A stretch of DNA of 56,815 nucleotides from an uncultured Pelagibacteraceae bacterium (GCA_902579115.1 CACHFP010000006.1:1-56815), one strand, 5' to 3'. Numbered from the stretch's first letter, positions 1 through 9,364 are shown. The notes: generated by a model from the letters alone, not told the origin. Made by a program: numbers and translations.

Positions 1-2059
1 CATTTTCAAGAAATGGTATCAAAGCAGCTGCTACTGAAACTAATTGTTTTGGAGACACATCAATAAAATCTATATTGTCTCTATTAGCTAATTCAAAATT
101 TAAGTTTTTTCTACAAGCTACTAATTCATCAACAAAAGAACCATCTTTGTTAAGTTGAGAATTTGCTTGAGCTATAGTAAATTTTTCCTCTTCAATTGCT
201 GAAAGATATTTGATTTCAGATGTTACTTTTCCATTAAGAACTTTCTTATATGGACTTTCAATATATCCAAATTTATTGACTCTGCAATAAGTTGCAAGAC
301 TATTTATAAGGCCAATATTTGGACCTTCTGGAGTTTCAATCGGGCATATTCTTCCGTAATGAGTTGGATGTACGTCTCTCACTTCAAAACCAGCTCTCTC
401 TCTTGTCAGGCCTCCTGGTCCAAGAGCTGAAACCCTCCTTTTATGTGTAATTTCAGATAAAGGATTTGTTTGATCCATAAATTGAGAAAGCTGAGAGGTT
501 GCAAAAAAATCTTTTAAAGATGTTGTTATTGGTTTTGCATTAATTAAATCTTGTGGCATTGCAGATTCTATTTCTAAAAATGTGGACATTTTTTCTTTCA
601 CAGTTCTTTCCATTCTTAAAAGACCAATTCTAAATTGGTTTTCTACTAATTCTCCAACGGATCTAACTCTTCTATTTCCTAAATGATCTATATCATCAAC
701 ATCTCCTCTTCCATCGCGCAAATCTAACATAAACTTTATTATAGAAATTATATCAGTCGTATCTAAAATAGTTTTTTTAGCACTAGTTTTAAGATTTAGC
801 TTTGAGTTAAGTTTTACTCTTCCAACTTCTGATAAATCATATCTCTCTTTTTTAAAATATAAATTATTGAATATTTCTTCAGCTACTTCTATAGAAGGGG
901 CCTCACCAGGTCTAAGAACTTTATATATATCATTTAAAGCTTCAGATTTATTTGAATTTTTATCTATTTTTAAAGTTTCTAAAATATACGGACCTTTATT
1001 AATCGGGTCGATATTAACTATAGTTAAAATCTTTTCTTCATTACTTATGATTTTAGCAAGTTGCTCTTCGGTAATATCGAAACCAGCGCCAGTAATGACT
1101 TCTCCATTTTTATTTTTTACATCTTTTCCTAAATATTTGCCAACTAATTCATCGTTATTTACTGATATTGAAATGAGTCCTTTTTCATGGAGTTTTTTTG
1201 CAATTACAAAATTTAATTTATCTCCTTTTGATAAAACTTTTTTATCATTTTTTGAGTCTATAAGATCATTCGCAAGCTTTATGGGCCTTTTATAATTTTC
1301 TGGGTTAAACTCTGTGCTCCAATTTTTTTTATCTGTATTATACGTAAATTTATTTGTAGAATAAAAAGTTTCAATAATTTTTTCTTTATTAAATCCTAAA
1401 GCGTATAGTATTGTAGTAATTGGGAGTTTTTTCTTTCTATCTATTCTAAAAAATAGTATATCCTTTGGGTCAAATTCAAAATCGAGCCAAGATCCTCTAC
1501 CAGGTATTATTCTGCAGTTGAAAAGTAACTTGCCACTTGCATGAGTTTTTCCTTTATCGTGATCAAAGAAGACTCCAGGACTTCTGTGCATTTGATTTAC
1601 TACTACTCTTTCAACACCATTTGTGATGAATGTAGCGCTAGGTGTCATTAGTGGTAGATCACCTATGAACACCTCTTGTTCTTTAGCTGATAATATTTGT
1701 TTTGTATTATTCTCTGTATCTATCTCGTAAACAACCAGTCTCAAGTTAGCTTTTAAAGCAGCTGAAAATGATAAACTTCTCTGCTTGCATTCTATAACAT
1801 CAAATTTTGGTCTCTCAAGTTTATAAGATATATATTCAAGGGTTGATTTATCATTACCATCTTCAATCGGAAAAATACTTTTAAAAACTTTATCTATTCC
1901 TTTTGAAAGTTCACTAATTTGCTCATTTATTGATTTTGATTTAAGAAATTCACTATATGAATTTTTTTGAACTTCAATTAGATTTGGTATCGACAAACCT
2001 TCGACGAGTTTACCAAAGTTCTTTCTTATATTTTTCTTTTGAGTAAAAGATAATTGCAT
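1..2059 (-). CDS. rpoB: DNA-directed RNA polymerase subunit beta (5' part)
   Basis: Beta subunit of RNA polymerase, forming one side of the catalytic cleft. The gene starts at the ATG read leftward from 2059 ([16 protein letters not shown]) and runs off the left edge, so only about 686 N-terminal residues are seen. The rifampicin-pocket segment ([18 protein letters not shown]) lies near 411-500 and has the usual sensitive-type residues by eye. It is the last visible gene of the rplKAJL-rpoB block and is separated from rplL by 58 bases holding a long hairpin. Identification is certain; the 3' end is outside the window. Confidence 0.97.
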   Translation of the reverse strand, partial: MQLSFTQKKNIRKNFGKLVEGLSIPNLIEVQKNSYSEFLKSKSINEQISELSKGIDKVFKSIFPIEDGNDKSTLEYISYKLERPKFDVIECKQRSLSFSAALKANLRLVVYEIDTENNTKQILSAKEQEVFIGDLPLMTPSATFITNGVERVVVNQMHRSPGVFFDHDKGKTHASGKLLFNCRIIPGRGSWLDFEFDPKDILFFRIDRKKKLPITTILYALGFNKEKIIETFYSTNKFTYNTDKKNWSTEFNPENYKRPIKLANDLIDSKNDKKVLSKGDKLNFVIAKKLHEKGLISISVNNDELVGKYLGKDVKNKNGEVITGAGFDITEEQLAKIISNEEKILTIVNIDPINKGPYILETLKIDKNSNKSEALNDIYKVLRPGEAPSIEVAEEIFNNLYFKKERYDLSEVGRVKLNSKLNLKTSAKKTILDTTDIISIIKFMLDLRDGRGDVDDIDHLGNRRVRSVGELVENQFRIGLLRMERTVKEKMSTFLEIESAMPQDLINAKPITTSLKDFFATSQLSQFMDQTNPLSEITHKRRVSALGPGGLTRERAGFEVRDVHPTHYGRICPIETPEGPNIGLINSLATYCRVNKFGYIESPYKKVLNGKVTSEIKYLSAIEEEKFTIAQANSQLNKDGSFVDELVACRKNLNFELANRDNIDFIDVSPKQLVSVAAALIPFLEN

Positions 2060-2066
2060 TAAATAT

Positions 2067-2102
2067 AAAATTTATTGTAAGATCAAGCTTACAATAAATT
2101 TT
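2067..2102 (-). terminator. Perfect hairpin between rplL and rpoB (attenuator or processing site)
   Basis: A 15-bp perfect inverted repeat (2067-2081 with 2088-2102; loop ATCAAG on the plus strand) sits in the rplL-rpoB gap. In the direction of transcription it is followed only by a weak TATATTTAATG tract, so partial attenuation or RNase processing is more likely than full termination. E. coli is known to attenuate and process RNA in the same gap. The sequence shows the structure; the function is inferred. Confidence 0.6.
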
Positions 2103-2117
2103 TTTCTAAAATTTTGT

Positions 2118-2489
2118 TTACTTTAATTCTACTTTAGCCCCAGCTGCTTCAAGTTTTTTCTTGAATTCTTCAGCATCTTTTTTTGCAACACCACCTTTAA
2201 TCTCTTTTGGCGCTGCCTCTACTAAATCTTTCGCTTCTTTCAAACCTAAACCAGTTATTGCTCTTACTTCTTTAATTACGTTAATTTTCTTATCCCCAGC
2301 TGATGCTAAGAACAATGAAAATTCTGATTTTTCCTCCCCAGCTGGAGCAGCTGCTCCACCTGCTGGTGCTGCAGCCACCGGTGCTGCTGCTGTTACTCCC
2401 CATTTTTCTTCAAGTTGTTTTGAAAGCTCAGCTGCTTCTACAACAGTTAAAGTGGAAAGTTCATCAATAATTTTATTTAAATCTGCCAT
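2118..2489 (-). CDS. rplL: 50S ribosomal protein L7/L12
   Basis: Stalk protein that recruits translation GTPases to the large subunit. 123 aa, the normal size, with the N-terminal dimerisation segment ([15 protein letters not shown]), the alanine/glycine-rich hinge around residues 35-50 and the C-terminal domain with [12 protein letters not shown]. It follows rplJ by 15 bases, so the two stalk genes are co-transcribed. Its local GC content is raised by the Ala-rich hinge, which is normal for this protein. Confidence 0.97.
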   Translation of the reverse strand: MADLNKIIDELSTLTVVEAAELSKQLEEKWGVTAAAPVAAAPAGGAAAPAGEEKSEFSLFLASAGDKKINVIKEVRAITGLGLKEAKDLVEAAPKEIKGGVAKKDAEEFKKKLEAAGAKVELK

Positions 2490-2504
2490 TTTAAAACCTA
2501 TGAA

Positions 2505-3017
2505 TTAATTTTTTAAACTCTTTGCGCGCGCTAAATTAGCAATTTTTGAGCCAGGTGCAAGTAAAATACTTACTAATTTTTGAGCTGGAGTGGCTAAAAT
2601 ACCCACAATTTTAGCCCTTGCTTCATCAAGTGAAGGGAGTGTGGCTATTATAGACACCTCCTTTTCATCTAAAACCTTACCATCCATGAACCCAGCAATG
2701 ATTTTTAACTTATTATTTGATTTTGAAAATTTAGTTAAAATTTTTGCAGTTGAAATAGGGTCAGAAGAAATAGCTGCAGCTGTTGGTCCTGTAAAATATT
2801 TTTCTAAATCTTTTTTTGGTGTTTCTTTTAAAGCTAATTTAGTGATTCTATTTTTTGTAATTTTAAATAATATTCCTTTTTCTCTAAGTTCTTTTCTTAA
2901 TGAATCTAACTCATTTACATTTAAACCTTGATATTGAGCGATCATAACTGACTCATTTGCAGTAAAGTTTTTTTTCATTTCTTCAATGTAATTTTTCTTT
3001 GCTTGCTTGCTCATCAT
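2505..3017 (-). CDS. rplJ: 50S ribosomal protein L10
   Basis: Stalk-base protein that binds 23S rRNA and carries the L7/L12 dimers. 170 aa, typical for the family. Two consecutive ATGs (3017 and 3014) are possible starts and cannot be told apart. It begins only five bases after rplA ends, so there is no room for the L10-binding leader that autoregulates this operon in many bacteria. Confidence 0.95.
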   Translation of the reverse strand: MMSKQAKKNYIEEMKKNFTANESVMIAQYQGLNVNELDSLRKELREKGILFKITKNRITKLALKETPKKDLEKYFTGPTAAAISSDPISTAKILTKFSKSNNKLKIIAGFMDGKVLDEKEVSIIATLPSLDEARAKIVGILATPAQKLVSILLAPGSKIANLARAKSLKN

Positions 3018-3022
3018 AAGGC

Positions 3023-3709
3023 TTATTTCGCTCCTACTTTGTAAGATATTCCCATAGTTGAAGTTATAAATATATTTTTTATAAATTCACCTTTTATAGT
3101 ATCTGGTTTTTCTTTTTTAATACTATCGATAAAAAAATTGAAATTTTCAGTTAATTTTTCATTTGAAAAACTTTTCCTGCCAATTGTAGAACCTAGATTT
3201 CCGTCTTTATCATTTCTTATTTCAACTAAACCAGTTTTTATATCATTTACTGCTTTTGTTATATCATTAGAAACAGTTCCTAATTTTGGATTTGGCATTA
3301 AACCCTTTGGACCCAAAACTTTTCCTTGTTTTCCTACTTTGCTCATCATTTTTGGAGTGCATATTAATTTAGTAAAGTTAAATTTTCCTGCAGCAATTTT
3401 TTCTATCAAATCATCTGATCCAACTATGTCAGCTCCACTTTTTTTTGCCTCTGAGATTTTATCTAACTCACACAATACAGCTATTTTTTCTTTTTTCCCT
3501 GATCCATTAGGTAGTTGAACAATTGTTCTTAAGCTAACGTCGCCACCTTTTGATTGTTTTAAATTAATTCTTAAAGAGACATCTATAGACTCATCAAATT
3601 TTGTGTTTGAATTTTTTTTCACTAATTCAATTATTTCCTTTGGAGATAGTTTTTTTTCTTTAACTTTTGATTTTAATAAATTTTTATATCTTTTTGATCT
3701 TTTTCTCAT
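3023..3709 (-). CDS. rplA: 50S ribosomal protein L1
   Basis: L1-stalk protein of the large subunit. I choose the ATG at 3709 (MRKRSKRYKNLL), giving 228 aa, the usual size. An in-frame upstream start at 3751 would add 14 residues that only overlap the 3' end of rplK and look nothing like L1. Conserved features include the GKVLGPKGLMPNP stretch. The start lies immediately after the rplK stop, as expected for coupled translation of L11 and L1. Confidence 0.96.
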   Translation of the reverse strand: MRKRSKRYKNLLKSKVKEKKLSPKEIIELVKKNSNTKFDESIDVSLRINLKQSKGGDVSLRTIVQLPNGSGKKEKIAVLCELDKISEAKKSGADIVGSDDLIEKIAAGKFNFTKLICTPKMMSKVGKQGKVLGPKGLMPNPKLGTVSNDITKAVNDIKTGLVEIRNDKDGNLGSTIGRKSFSNEKLTENFNFFIDSIKKEKPDTIKGEFIKNIFITSTMGISYKVGAK

Positions 3710-3710
3710 A

Positions 3711-4136
3711 CTATTCTTTAACCTCAATGCCCATAGATCTAGCTGAGCCACAAATAATTTTTGTAGCTTCTTTCAAATCAAATGCGTTTAGGTCTTTCAT
3801 TTTTTCCTTGGCTATTGCCTCAGCTTGTTTCATGGTTATCGATCCAGCAACAACTCTGCCTGGTTCACTTGAACCACTCTTTAATTTAGCTGCTTCTCTT
3901 ATAAAATGTGAAGCTGGTGGGGATTTAATTATAAAATCGAATTTTTTATCCTTATAAACTGTAATAACCACTGGTACTGGCTTACCCATAAAAGCTTTTG
4001 TCTTTTCATTAAAGGCTTTACAAAACTCCATTATATTTATTCCTCTTTGACCTAAAGCAGGGCCAACTGGAGGTGCGGGGTTTGCTTGACCTCCTTTAAT
4101 CTGCAATTTTACGTAACCTGAAATTTCTTTTGCCAT
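3711..4136 (-). CDS. rplK: 50S ribosomal protein L11
   Basis: Component of the GTPase-associated centre with 23S rRNA. 141 aa, full length, with the conserved N-terminal [18 protein letters not shown] segment (proline switch of the thiostrepton-binding domain) and the C-terminal RNA-binding domain. Its ATG overlaps the nusG stop by one base, which leaves no untranslated leader for L1 autoregulation upstream of rplK. Confidence 0.97.
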   Translation of the reverse strand: MAKEISGYVKLQIKGGQANPAPPVGPALGQRGINIMEFCKAFNEKTKAFMGKPVPVVITVYKDKKFDFIIKSPPASHFIREAAKLKSGSSEPGRVVAGSITMKQAEAIAKEKMKDLNAFDLKEATKIICGSARSMGIEVKE

Positions 4137-4660
4137 TAGTTTTTCTCCACTTGGTTAAACTCTAAATCTACTGGTGTAGCCCTACCAAATATAGAAACTG
4201 AGACTTTAAGTCTAGATTTTTCTTCATCAATTTCTTCAATAAGACCATTAAAAGAGGCAAATGGACCATCGCATACCTTAACTTTTTCACCAATTTCAAA
4301 ACTAATACCCGCTTTTTGTGTTACTGCGCTCTCAGAAACTTGACCCAATATTCTTTTAATTTCATCATCAGAAATTGGAGTAGGATTATTAGAGGATCCT
4401 AAAAAACCGCTTACTTTTTGTAAATTTTTAATTAGATGATAAATTTGTTTAGTAAGTTCTATTTTAATTAATACATACCCTGGAAAAAACTTTTTTTCCC
4501 GCTTTATTCTTTTTCCTTTTTTTACTTCAGTGACATTATGAGTTGGTACCAAAATTTCCTCTAATTTTTCTGATAACTTATGTTTTTTTAGCTCGTCTTT
4601 TATTGCCTCAACCACTTTTTTTTCAAATCCGGAATAAGCTTGTACAATGTACCAATTCAT
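4136..4660 (-). CDS. nusG: Transcription termination/antitermination protein NusG
   Basis: Elongation factor binding RNA polymerase and linking it to Rho or the ribosome. 174 aa with the NGN domain at the start ([16 protein letters not shown]), the FFPGYVLIK motif near residues 58-66, and a C-terminal KOW domain ([15 protein letters not shown]). It follows secE by three bases and overlaps rplK by one, the classic secE-nusG-rplK order. Confidence 0.97.
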   Translation of the reverse strand: MNWYIVQAYSGFEKKVVEAIKDELKKHKLSEKLEEILVPTHNVTEVKKGKRIKREKKFFPGYVLIKIELTKQIYHLIKNLQKVSGFLGSSNNPTPISDDEIKRILGQVSESAVTQKAGISFEIGEKVKVCDGPFASFNGLIEEIDEEKSRLKVSVSIFGRATPVDLEFNQVEKN

Positions 4661-4663
4661 AAT

Positions 4664-4855
4664 TTAAAAATTAATTGTTAAGATTAAATTTAGTAAAAAT
4701 CTTAAGATTTGATCTAAAATTAAAAAAAATATTGCGGCTATAGAAGCTAGTGCAAAAACCATCACTGCTCCCATCATAGTATCTTTTTTAGTTGGCCAGG
4801 TTATTCTGAATGTTTCCTGCTTCACTTCTTGAAAAAATTTTAAAGGGTTTATCAT
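4664..4855 (-). CDS. secE: Preprotein translocase subunit SecE
   Basis: Small subunit of the SecYEG channel. The chosen ATG at 4855 gives a 63-aa protein with an amphipathic N-terminal helix (NPLKFFQEVKQETFRITWP) and one transmembrane helix, the usual bacterial short form. A longer in-frame reading from 4927 runs through tRNA-Trp and is rejected. It sits between tRNA-Trp and nusG. Confidence 0.95.
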   Translation of the reverse strand: MINPLKFFQEVKQETFRITWPTKKDTMMGAVMVFALASIAAIFFLILDQILRFLLNLILTINF

Positions 4856-4866
4856 AATAATTTTTT

Positions 4867-4942
4867 TGGCAGGAGCGGAGGGACTCGAACCCACAACCTC
4901 CGGTTTTGGAGACCGGCGCTCTACCAATTGAACTACGCTCCT
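4867..4942 (-). tRNA. tRNA-Trp (anticodon CCA)
   Basis: A 76-nt cloverleaf read on the minus strand: acceptor AGGAGCG pairs with CGCTCCT, followed by G and CCA; anticodon stem CCGGT/ACCGG with loop CTCCAAA-type containing CCA; T-arm GGGTTCGAGTCCC. CCA is encoded. It lies between tuf and secE, its usual place. Confidence 0.95.
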
Positions 4943-4948
4943 AAGCGT

Positions 4949-6148
4949 TTATTTTACTATCTTAGTTACTACTCCAGCTCCTACTGTTTTTCCACCTTCT
5001 CTAATAGCAAAATTTAGATTTTCGCTCATTGCAATAGGTGTGATTAATTTAACAGTAAATTTTCCATCATCACCTGGCATAACCATTTCTGTGCCAGAAG
5101 GTAATGTTACTTCACCTGTTACATCAGTAGTTCTAAAGTAAAACTGAGGTCTATACTTTGTGAAAAAAGGAGTATGCCTTCCGCCCTCTTCTTTCTTTAA
5201 TATATAAGCCTGACATTCGAACTCTGTATGTGGAGTTATTGAACCAGGTTTACAAAGAACTTGTCCTCTTTCAACATCATCTCTTTCAACACCTCTTAAA
5301 AGAGCACCAATGTTATCACCTGCTTCACCACTATCTAAAAGTTTTCTAAACATTTCAACACCAGTGCATACAGATTTTTTAGTATCTCTAATACCTACGA
5401 TTTCAATTTCTTCACCAACTTTGATAACTCCAGATTCTACTCTTCCAGTAACTACTGTTCCCCTACCTGATATTGAAAAAACATCTTCAACTGGCATCAA
5501 GAAAGGTTTATCTTTGGGTCTATCTGGCTGAGGGATAGTTTCGTCTACAGCTTTCATTAATTCCATAATCGCGTTCTTACCAGTTGCTTCATCTTTCCCT
5601 TCGACAGCATTTAATGCAGAACCTTTTATGATAGGAATTTTATCTCCCGGAAATTTGTATGAAGTTAAGAGCTCTCTAATTTCTTCTTCTACTAAGTCTA
5701 CAAGCTCTTTATCTTTTACTGTATCAATTTTATTTAAGAACACAACAATCGCTGGTACGCCAACTTGTCTTGCTAATAGAATGTGCTCCCTAGTTTGAGG
5801 CATCGGCCCATCAGCAGCGTTCACTACTAAAATTGCACCATCCATTTGTGCTGCACCTGTAATCATATTTTTTACATAGTCTGCGTGACCTGGGCAATCT
5901 ACGTGAGCATAATGTCTTTTTTCTGTTTCATATTCTACGTGCGCAGTTGAAATTGTTATTCCTCTCTCCTTCTCCTCGGGAGCTTTATCAATTTGATCAT
6001 ACGCTACAAAATTTGCACTGCTTGAACCGCCAGCTTCAGATAATACTTTTGTAATGGCTGCAGTTAAAGTTGTTTTACCATGGTCTACGTGTCCGATTGT
6101 ACCAATGTTACAATGTGGTTTATTTCGGTTAAACTTTTCTTTCGACAT
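4949..6148 (-). CDS. tuf: Translation elongation factor Tu
   Basis: GTPase that delivers aminoacyl-tRNA to the ribosome. 399 aa with GHVDHGKTT (G1, about residues 19-27), the DCPGHADY switch II motif, NKID and the SAL motif of the GTP pocket, then beta-barrel domains 2 and 3 ending [11 protein letters not shown] few residues longer than the common 394-396. It is flanked by tRNA-Gly upstream and tRNA-Trp downstream. Confidence 0.98.
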   Translation of the reverse strand: MSKEKFNRNKPHCNIGTIGHVDHGKTTLTAAITKVLSEAGGSSSANFVAYDQIDKAPEEKERGITISTAHVEYETEKRHYAHVDCPGHADYVKNMITGAAQMDGAILVVNAADGPMPQTREHILLARQVGVPAIVVFLNKIDTVKDKELVDLVEEEIRELLTSYKFPGDKIPIIKGSALNAVEGKDEATGKNAIMELMKAVDETIPQPDRPKDKPFLMPVEDVFSISGRGTVVTGRVESGVIKVGEEIEIVGIRDTKKSVCTGVEMFRKLLDSGEAGDNIGALLRGVERDDVERGQVLCKPGSITPHTEFECQAYILKKEEGGRHTPFFTKYRPQFYFRTTDVTGEVTLPSGTEMVMPGDDGKFTVKLITPIAMSENLNFAIREGGKTVGAGVVTKIVK

Positions 6149-6181
6149 CTATTTTTTCCTCACTTTATTTTTTTTTAATTT

Positions 6182-6255
6182 TGGAGCGGGTAAAGGGAAT
6201 CGAACCCTTACATCCAGCTTGGAAGGCTAGCGTTCTACCATTGAACTACACCCGC
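6182..6255 (-). tRNA. tRNA-Gly (anticodon TCC)
   Basis: 74 nt on the minus strand: acceptor GCGGGTG-type stem with encoded CCA, anticodon arm CTAGC-CTTCCAA-GCTGG giving TCC, T-arm GGGTTCGATTCCC. It precedes tuf and follows tRNA-Tyr, the conserved tyr-gly-tuf arrangement. Confidence 0.95.
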
Positions 6256-6302
6256 AATGTCCAAACTTATCACGCTCTTAATTATTAAATAACTTTTTAG
6301 TT

Positions 6303-6388
6303 TGGTGGAGGGGGAAAGATTCGAACTTTCGAAGACCGAAGTCAACGGGTTTACAGCCCGCCCCATTTGACCGCTTTGGTACCCCTCC
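6303..6388 (-). tRNA. tRNA-Tyr (anticodon GTA)
   Basis: 86 nt class II tRNA on the minus strand: acceptor GGAGGGG/CCCCTCC with encoded ACCA, anticodon arm CGGGC-TGTAAAC-CCG with GTA, and a long variable arm (GACTTCGGTC region). First transcribed gene of the tyr-gly-tuf block. Confidence 0.95.
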
Positions 6389-6443
6389 TAATTTCTAATT
6401 TTTGGGATACCCCCTAACTTAAAAAGCATTTAACAACAAGGGT

Positions 6444-6471
6444 TTTATAAGCATTTATCAAATAATTGCAA
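6444..6471 (-). promoter_or_regulatory. Putative promoter of the tRNA-Tyr/tuf operon
   Basis: On the minus strand a TTGCAA -35 (6466-6471) and a TATAAA -10 (6444-6449) are separated by 16 bases, about 55 bases upstream of tRNA-Tyr. The rlmB gene diverges from the same gap. Consensus match only, read by eye. Confidence 0.4.
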
Positions 6472-6525
6472 TCAATCATTTTGCCTTAAAATATGCTAGT
6501 AATTTGAAAAAATTAATGAGAAATC

Positions 6526-7269
6526 ATGAAAAAAACCACATTTTTAATAGTCGGAAAACATGCTGTACTAGAAGCTCTGAAAAATCCATCTAGAAAAATA
6601 GAAAGGGTATATTTAACTGAAGACGCACAAAAAAAACTTAATAGAGAAAACCAATCATTAAACCTATTTAAGTCTACAAATGTTTTTTATAAGTCGAGAA
6701 AAGAATTGGATAATTTATGCGGAAAAGATGGTACTGCCCATCAGGGATTAGTGGCTGAAGCTGAGCAACTAGATGAAATTACATTAAAAGAATATGTTTT
6801 AACAAATAAAAATAAAAATATAAATTTAATCGCCTTAGAAGAAGTTTCTGATCCAAGAAATATAGGGTCAATAATTAGATCTGCTGTTGCTTTTGATATA
6901 GATGGATTAATAGTTAAAGAGAGATCTTTTCCAGAAAAAAGTAAATTACTTTATAAGAGTGCAAGCGGTGGTGCTGAACATATTAAGATATTTAAAGTAT
7001 CAAATTTAAATACAGCACTCAAATTTTTAAAAACTAAAAATTTTTGGGTAAGTGCTTTTGATGTTTCTGCAAAAAAGGATTTTACGAAAAATAATTGGGA
7101 AGGTAAAAATGTTTTATTGTTCGGTTCAGAAGGGTATGGGATTAAAGCAAAAACACTAGAAAATTCAGATTTTAGATTTAGAGTTAATATGAATAATAAT
7201 ATTGAAAGTTTAAATATATCCAATACAGTTTCAGTAGTATGTCACTATATTTTTCAATCAATAAAATAA
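6526..7269 (+). CDS. rlmB: TrmH/RlmB-type 23S rRNA (Gm2251) 2'-O-methyltransferase
   Basis: SPOUT-fold RNA ribose methylase, most likely modifying G2251 in the 23S P-loop. 247 aa: an N-terminal substrate-binding segment (GKHAVLEALKNP), then the three SPOUT motifs: DPRNIGSIIRSA, LLFGSEGYGI and the C-terminal SLNISNTVSV knot loop. The gene diverges from the tRNA-Tyr/tuf operon and is followed by tRNA-Thr. RlmB rather than another TrmH paralog is inferred from the N-terminal domain and length. Confidence 0.85.
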   Translation: MKKTTFLIVGKHAVLEALKNPSRKIERVYLTEDAQKKLNRENQSLNLFKSTNVFYKSRKELDNLCGKDGTAHQGLVAEAEQLDEITLKEYVLTNKNKNINLIALEEVSDPRNIGSIIRSAVAFDIDGLIVKERSFPEKSKLLYKSASGGAEHIKIFKVSNLNTALKFLKTKNFWVSAFDVSAKKDFTKNNWEGKNVLLFGSEGYGIKAKTLENSDFRFRVNMNNNIESLNISNTVSVVCHYIFQSIK

Positions 7270-7320
7270 AAAATTATTTATATTGTTTTTTTCTAATTTT
7301 TATTTTAAAGAGACTTTCAA

Positions 7321-7396
7321 GCCCTCATAGCTCAATTGGTAGAGCAATTGATTTGTAATCAATAGGTTCGCGGTTCGAGTCCGTGTGAGGGCACCA
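7321..7396 (+). tRNA. tRNA-Thr (anticodon TGT)
   Basis: 76 nt on the plus strand: acceptor GCCCTCA/TGAGGGC plus ACCA, D-arm GCTCAATTGGTAGAGC, anticodon arm TTGAT-TTGTAAT-CAA with TGT, T-arm CGGTTCGAGTCCG. Many proteobacteria carry a tRNA-Thr in the tyr-gly-tuf cluster; here one is about 0.9 kb away on the opposite strand. Confidence 0.95.
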
Positions 7397-7446
7397 CAAA
7401 ATAAGTAAATCTTAAACTTTTTAATTTATAAAAGATTTTAATATAA

Positions 7447-8037
7447 TCAATTATAATTTCTATTTATAAAATTATTAAAATTTTTTGAGTTTATTATAAC
7501 TCGAAAACTATCTACCCAACCTTTTTTTTTTTCTACATTATTAGACCAATCGGTACACATAATCCTTATTACCGCCCCATCACTAAAACTTGTTTTAAAA
7601 AATAAATCGGTAGTAATTGTTTTACTCAAACCAGTAAGATCGCCTGGGTGAGATTCTAATTTCCCAATTGAAAATTTGAGATTTGGGAACTGACCCATAA
7701 TTTCTTTTTCAACAATTTCTTTTTTTTTTATGCACTCAGAGAGATTTTTGATGTTCATAGCGCCCTCGATACTTTCAATTATAAATTTTTTATCATTATC
7801 TTTCAAATTAACTTGCACATCATCGTAAAGATTGTCTCTTTTTGGTAAAAACACTGTGTAATAATCTTTGAGTTTATACCCATAATATTTTGTCTTATTT
7901 ATTTCATTAATACTATAGTATTTTAAAAGGCTCTCTTTTAAGCTCATTCCTGATATTTGAAATTCTCTACTTTCGTCTGCCTGGGATGGGATTATTAAAC
8001 ATAAGTTTATAATGATAATAGCTAAAAACTTTTTCAT
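7447..8037 (-). CDS. Secreted protein of a local six-member paralog family (copy 1)
   Basis: Function unknown. 196 aa from the ATG at 8037 (a TTG at 8040 is just upstream). It has a signal peptide (MKKFLAIIIINLCLIIPSQA), then the family motif FQISGMSLKESLLKYY directly after the cleavage site, a central KDNDKKFIIESIEG segment, and a C-terminal DGAVIRIMCTDWS motif followed by a hydrophobic/aromatic tail. The same layout recurs in the genes at 8098, 8774, 14157, 15353 and 15943. The promoter at 8044-8072 would start the RNA at the A of the ATG. Probably periplasmic; no enzyme motif recognised. Confidence 0.8.
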   Translation of the reverse strand: MKKFLAIIIINLCLIIPSQADESREFQISGMSLKESLLKYYSINEINKTKYYGYKLKDYYTVFLPKRDNLYDDVQVNLKDNDKKFIIESIEGAMNIKNLSECIKKKEIVEKEIMGQFPNLKFSIGKLESHPGDLTGLSKTITTDLFFKTSFSDGAVIRIMCTDWSNNVEKKKGWVDSFRVIINSKNFNNFINRNYN

Positions 8038-8043
8038 CAAATT

Positions 8044-8072
8044 ATTATAGAAAAAAAAATTTGTGGTGTCTA
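8044..8072 (-). promoter_or_regulatory. Leaderless-type promoter of paralog copy 1
   Basis: Minus strand TAGACA (8067-8072), 17-base spacer, perfect TATAAT (8044-8049), then six bases before the ATG at 8037. With the usual -10 to +1 spacing, transcription begins at the start codon. Near-identical elements precede copies 2 and 3. Confidence 0.65.
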
Positions 8073-8097
8073 TGTGGTGAGTGAGATTAATTGATCT

Positions 8098-8676
8098 CTA
8101 AGGAGCAAACATAAAAGACCTCGACTCTTTTGAAAAAATAGATACTTTAAGAGAATCTATCCAATCATTTTTTTTTGTAATTTTATCACTCCAGTCATCA
8201 CAAGAAATTTGAGTCACACCCCCATCATTCATAATTACAAGACTATAATACATTTTAGATTTTCCAATTTTATCAAATTTAAGTGGATCTACTCCGTTGC
8301 GTACATCACTTTTATTTTTATTAGTTACTTCTAAAATATTTTCTAAAATTTTTTCTTTTTTATCCAGACATTTTTGAAAATCTGTTGGAAACATAATTAC
8401 ACCAGCTATTGCATAAATTTTTTTATCTTTGTCATTTTCTAAATACGTTAGCTGAATTCTATCATAGGTTTTTGAGTCATATTTAGAGACCGTATTAACA
8501 TTCTTATCCTTATAAAATTTTTCTTTTTGATTTTGATTATATTCACTCATAGAAATATGATCTAGCACTTTATCACCGATGCTAATTCCATCGACTTGAA
8601 TATCTTTTATACTTTCAGCATGAGCGGAAATTAAGATAAAATTTATTATGAAGATAATTGAAAAGATTTTTTTCAT
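8098..8676 (-). CDS. Secreted paralog family protein (copy 2)
   Basis: Function unknown; 192 aa. Signal peptide (MKKIFSIIFIINFILISAHA), then IQVDGISIGDKVLDH matching the family N-motif, a central NDKDKKIYAIAGV segment, and the C-terminal DGGVTQISCDDWS motif with WIDSLKVSIFSKE. It is more divergent in the middle than the other copies. Own promoter at 8683-8711, so it is probably a separate transcription unit from copy 1. No SD sequence is visible before the start. Confidence 0.8.
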   Translation of the reverse strand: MKKIFSIIFIINFILISAHAESIKDIQVDGISIGDKVLDHISMSEYNQNQKEKFYKDKNVNTVSKYDSKTYDRIQLTYLENDKDKKIYAIAGVIMFPTDFQKCLDKKEKILENILEVTNKNKSDVRNGVDPLKFDKIGKSKMYYSLVIMNDGGVTQISCDDWSDKITKKNDWIDSLKVSIFSKESRSFMFAP

Positions 8677-8682
8677 AAAATT

Positions 8683-8711
8683 ATCATAGAATAGAAAATT
8701 TGTAGTGTCTA
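8683..8711 (-). promoter_or_regulatory. Leaderless-type promoter of paralog copy 2
   Basis: Minus strand TAGACA (8706-8711), 17-base spacer, TATGAT (8683-8688), six bases, ATG at 8676. Same architecture and similar spacer (A/T run) as at 8044-8072. Confidence 0.6.
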
Positions 8712-8773
8712 TGTTGTAAGCTTAAATAATATGCTTTGATAGATATTAAATTGTAAATTTTTTAGATAGTAAA

Positions 8774-9364
8774 TCAATAGCCAGCCCTCAATTTATAATC
8801 ATTGATCTTATCTGAGTCTATATTAACACCAACACTATCTGTGAATTGATCTTTATATAACCGTCCTACGGTAATATATGTAACTGTAATATTTGCATAT
8901 TTACTATTAGGGAAATAAAAAGCTGTACGTAAATATTTTGTCTCACCAGATTTATCCCAATTCATTTTCTGATTGTCTTCAAAAGACTTTACTTTGGTGT
9001 TGGCAAAAAAATTTTTTAATTCTTTTACTAATATTTTATATTGTTTTTTAAACTCTAAGTCTGATTTTCCAACAATTGAACCTGATATACCCTCAATAAT
9101 ATATTTGTTATCATTTTTTTTTATAGATACTTCAACAGCATCGTATGTTTCGAAAGCTTTAATAACATTTACATGTATATACTCATCTTTTTCTTTTAAT
9201 TTGGGATGAAAAAATTGATTATCTTTAATTTCGTCTTCTGTCATGTATTCTAATAAACTTACTCCGATACCAAGATTCTCTATTTGAAAATCTCTAATAT
9301 TATCTGATTGGGACTGGGTAAAGAAAAAAAAATTTAGAATGATTATGACTAAAAGTTTTTTCAT
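8774..9364 (-). CDS. Secreted paralog family protein (copy 3)
   Basis: Function unknown; 196 aa. Signal peptide (MKKLLVIIILNFFFFTQSQS), N-motif FQIENLGIGVSLLEYM, central KKNDNKYIIEGISGS. The C-terminal cysteine/DWS motif of the other copies is absent: the corresponding stretch reads NSKYANITVTYITVG, followed by FTDSVGVNIDSDK. This makes it the odd member. It lies just downstream of nadK but has its own promoter at 9372-9400. Confidence 0.8.
   Translation of the reverse strand: MKKLLVIIILNFFFFTQSQSDNIRDFQIENLGIGVSLLEYMTEDEIKDNQFFHPKLKEKDEYIHVNVIKAFETYDAVEVSIKKNDNKYIIEGISGSIVGKSDLEFKKQYKILVKELKNFFANTKVKSFEDNQKMNWDKSGETKYLRTAFYFPNSKYANITVTYITVGRLYKDQFTDSVGVNIDSDKINDYKLRAGY

Noticed and set aside
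867-1295. 142-codon plus-strand ORF opposite rpoB
   Set aside because: Lies wholly antisense to the strongly conserved rpoB frame and has low-complexity Ser/Phe-rich composition, the mirror image of the real gene. Similar shadows opposite other genes were also dropped.
2067-2105. Plus-strand intrinsic terminator (stem followed by T7)
   Set aside because: The stem and T-run look good on the plus strand, but no plus-strand gene ends here; the T-run partly belongs to the stem.
3710-3751. 14-residue extension of rplA
   Set aside because: Only overlaps the rplK end and does not resemble L1; MRKRSKRY at 3709 is the family start.
4856-4927. N-terminal extension of secE (MVERRSPKPEVVG...)
   Set aside because: Translates tRNA-Trp; the family start MINPLKFF at 4855 is clear.
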